Below, piece by piece: positions 62,551 to 64,000 of a stretch of 64,000 bases of DNA. The notes beneath the pieces were generated by a model. That model ran no database searches and was not told the DNA's origin. It saw only the letters and a list, made by a program, of their open reading frames with translations. The stretch comes from Cellulomonas hominis (lineage in GTDB: Bacteria > Actinomycetota > Actinomycetes > Actinomycetales > Cellulomonadaceae): positions 186,001 through 250,000 of the forward strand of contig NZ_JACHDN010000001.1 in assembly GCF_014201095.1 (NCBI RefSeq), written 5' to 3'. The number at the start of each line of letters is the position of its first letter. Positions within the stretch are counted from its first letter, which is position 1. The position numbers were made by a program, and so were the translations under genes.

Positions 62551-64000
62551 TCAGAGCTCGATCGCCGGCCAGTCCGCGAGGTCCACCCGCATCGCCCGGT
62601 CGTGCGTCGCCACCACCACGGCCGCCGAGGTCAGCCGCAGCGCCTCGGTCAGCTCGTCGACGAGCGCGATCGACAGGTGGTTGGTCGGCTCGTCCAGCAC
62701 GAGCACGTGCGGCGCGGCCACCAGCGCGGCCGCGAGCTCGAACCGCCGGCGCTGCCCGACCGACAGCTCGCGCAGCGGCCGGTCCAGGTCCTCCTCCTCG
62801 AGCAGCCCGAGTGCGGCCACCGGGAGCACGTGCGCCGGGTCGAGCGCGCCGGAGCCGAGCAGGTCCAGCGCGCGGCGGGCGGCGGCCTCGAACCCGGTCA
62901 TGGCCAGGCGCGCCGGGCTGTCGTCGTCCTGCACCAGCACGCCGAGCCGCACCCCGTCCGCCACCGACCGGTGCCCCCGGTCGAGCGCGACCTGCCCGGT
63001 CAGGGCGCCCAGCAGGGTGGACTTGCCCGACCCGTTGGGGCCGGTGACCAGCAGCCGGCCGGCGGGCGGGAGGTCGACCCGGACACCGGGCAGGTCCAGC
63101 CGCCCCGTGACGCGCGGCGCGCGCAGCTCCAGCAGTGGTCCGCCGCGGTAGTCCGCGGGCAGGCTCGGCAGGTCCGGGAACGTCAGCGCGGGCGGCGGCA
63201 CGGGCACCTCGACGGCCTCGGCCTCGAGCTTCTGCACCAGCCGGTCGGCGGCCTTGACGTGGATCCGGGCGCGGGTGGCGCGGCGGTGCTTCTGGGAGCC
63301 CTTCGCGGGGCGCCACTCGTCGGACAGGCCCTCGTAGGACGCGTCCAGCCGCTCGGCCAGGCGAGCCGCCCGCTTGCGCTCCTGGGCGTACCGGGCGCGC
63401 CAGCGCCGCAGCGCCTGGTCCTTCTGGAACCGGTAGGTCGCGTACCGGGTCGCGCCGTACAGCACCGGCCGCCCGTCCATCGACGGGTCGAGGTCGAGGA
63501 TCGCCGTCATCACGTCGTCCAGCAGCCGCCGGTCGTGCGTGACGATGACCACCACGCCGGGCCACTGCTGCAGCTGGGCGGTCAGGTACTCGATGCCACC
63601 GACGTCGAGGTGGTTCGTCGGCTCGTCCAGCAGCAGCACGTCCGCCCGCTCGGCGACGTGGCACGCCAGCCGCGCCCGGTACGCCTCGCCGACGCTGAGC
63701 GTGTCCAGGCGGCGCGCCGGGTCGCGCGGCGCGCCGAACCGGGTCAGCGCCTCGTCCACCCGGCGGTCGACGTCCCAGGCCGCGAGCCGCTCCGCCGCGG
63801 CCAGCGCCTCGGTGAGCGCCGCGAGGTCGCCCCGCTCGTGGTCGAACGCCGCGACGGCCGCGTCCAGGCGCTCAGCGGCCTCCCGGACGTGCCGCTGCGT
63901 GCGGCGCACCAGGTCGCCGACCGTCGCGCCGGGGGCCACGTCGAGCTCCTGCTGCACCACGGACACGGACCCCGCCCGGCGCACCTCGCCGGACGTCGGC
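62551..64000 (-). CDS. ABC-F family ATPase, N-terminus beyond the window
   Basis: ABC-F protein with at least 483 residues visible. The frame is open to the right edge, reading PTSGEVRRAGSVSVVQQEL, which is the region after the first Walker A, so the true start is outside. Present are the first signature and Walker B (LSVGEAYRARLACHVAERADVLLLDEPTNHLD), an Arg/Lys-rich linker, and the second domain with [25 protein letters not shown] and [12 protein letters not shown]. Both signatures read LSVG rather than LSGG. Target unknown. Confidence 0.9.
   Translation of the reverse strand, partial: PTSGEVRRAGSVSVVQQELDVAPGATVGDLVRRTQRHVREAAERLDAAVAAFDHERGDLAALTEALAAAERLAAWDVDRRVDEALTRFGAPRDPARRLDTLSVGEAYRARLACHVAERADVLLLDEPTNHLDVGGIEYLTAQLQQWPGVVVIVTHDRRLLDDVMTAILDLDPSMDGRPVLYGATRYATYRFQKDQALRRWRARYAQERKRAARLAERLDASYEGLSDEWRPAKGSQKHRRATRARIHVKAADRLVQKLEAEAVEVPVPPPALTFPDLPSLPADYRGGPLLELRAPRVTGRLDLPGVRVDLPPAGRLLVTGPNGSGKSTLLGALTGQVALDRGHRSVADGVRLGVLVQDDDSPARLAMTGFEAAARRALDLLGSGALDPAHVLPVAALGLLEEEDLDRPLRELSVGQRRRFELAAALVAAPHVLVLDEPTNHLSIALVDELTEALRLTSAAVVVATHDRAMRVDLADWPAIEL

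Overview
The window is very GC-rich DNA with G or C at nearly every third codon position, many GTG starts, and actinobacterial gene families: oligoribonuclease next to tRNA-His, SsbB-like SSB, EttA, mycothiol-nitroreductase-like DsbA, DUF6636, DUF4916, a class E sortase-type LAxTG signal and a CelR-type operator. Together these suggest a Cellulomonas-like member of the Cellulomonadaceae. The genus is inferred from style and gene content, not from a search.

Positions 1-19,700 hold chromosomal housekeeping genes: an M13 peptidase (cut by the left edge) coupled to an EamA exporter, a DUF6636 membrane protein, a DsbA-like protein, pepN, malQ with a small P-loop kinase, a prolyl oligopeptidase, an MscS channel, a lone PTS EIIB, glbO, tesB, topoisomerase IB, an O-methyltransferase, an SDR-DUF2867 fusion and a thioesterase. 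From 19,782 to 29,346 a minus-strand cluster reads, in transcription order, GTPase B2-A2, ssb, ettA, GTPase B1-A1. It contains two paralogous pairs of dynamin-like/P-loop GTPases, each pair coupled by a 4-nt overlap. From 29,491 to 41,811 come tRNA-Arg, an ABC-F gene with a possible leaderless leader peptide, a cold shock protein with an unusual upstream in-frame ORF, a desaturase, an aldehyde dehydrogenase/DUF779/GAF-regulator set, a secreted LAxTG protein, a MarR-reductase divergent pair, orn and tRNA-His.

From about 41,812 to 48,975 lies an acquired island with visibly lower GC. It holds the 3' remnant of a serine recombinase running into tRNA-His, an IS3-family element with a nonsense mutation in orfA, a Crp/Fnr regulator, an HMA metal-binding protein, a P1B-type metal ATPase with an atypical Cys-Pro-Gly motif, a small membrane protein, a DprA-like protein and a double-HTH protein.

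From 49,130 to 64,000 the chromosome resumes: an ATP-grasp enzyme, a four-gene osmoprotectant-type ABC transporter with mirrored leaderless promoters, a flavoprotein disulfide oxidoreductase homologue, a lipoprotein GH1 beta-glucosidase under a CelR-like operator, tRNA-Lys, an orphan GroES, bcp, tRNA-Leu, a frameshifted chemotaxis receptor, trxA, a NUDIX-like protein, a Pr6Pr membrane protein and a third ABC-F ATPase cut by the right edge.

Two signals run across the window. One is a 54-bp near-perfect palindrome present three times between genes. The other is a TAnnnT-like box 6-7 nt before the start codon of many genes, which marks leaderless transcripts and helps fix starts. The most promising items for follow-up are the twin GTPase modules, the dispersed palindromes and the putative ABC-F attenuator.
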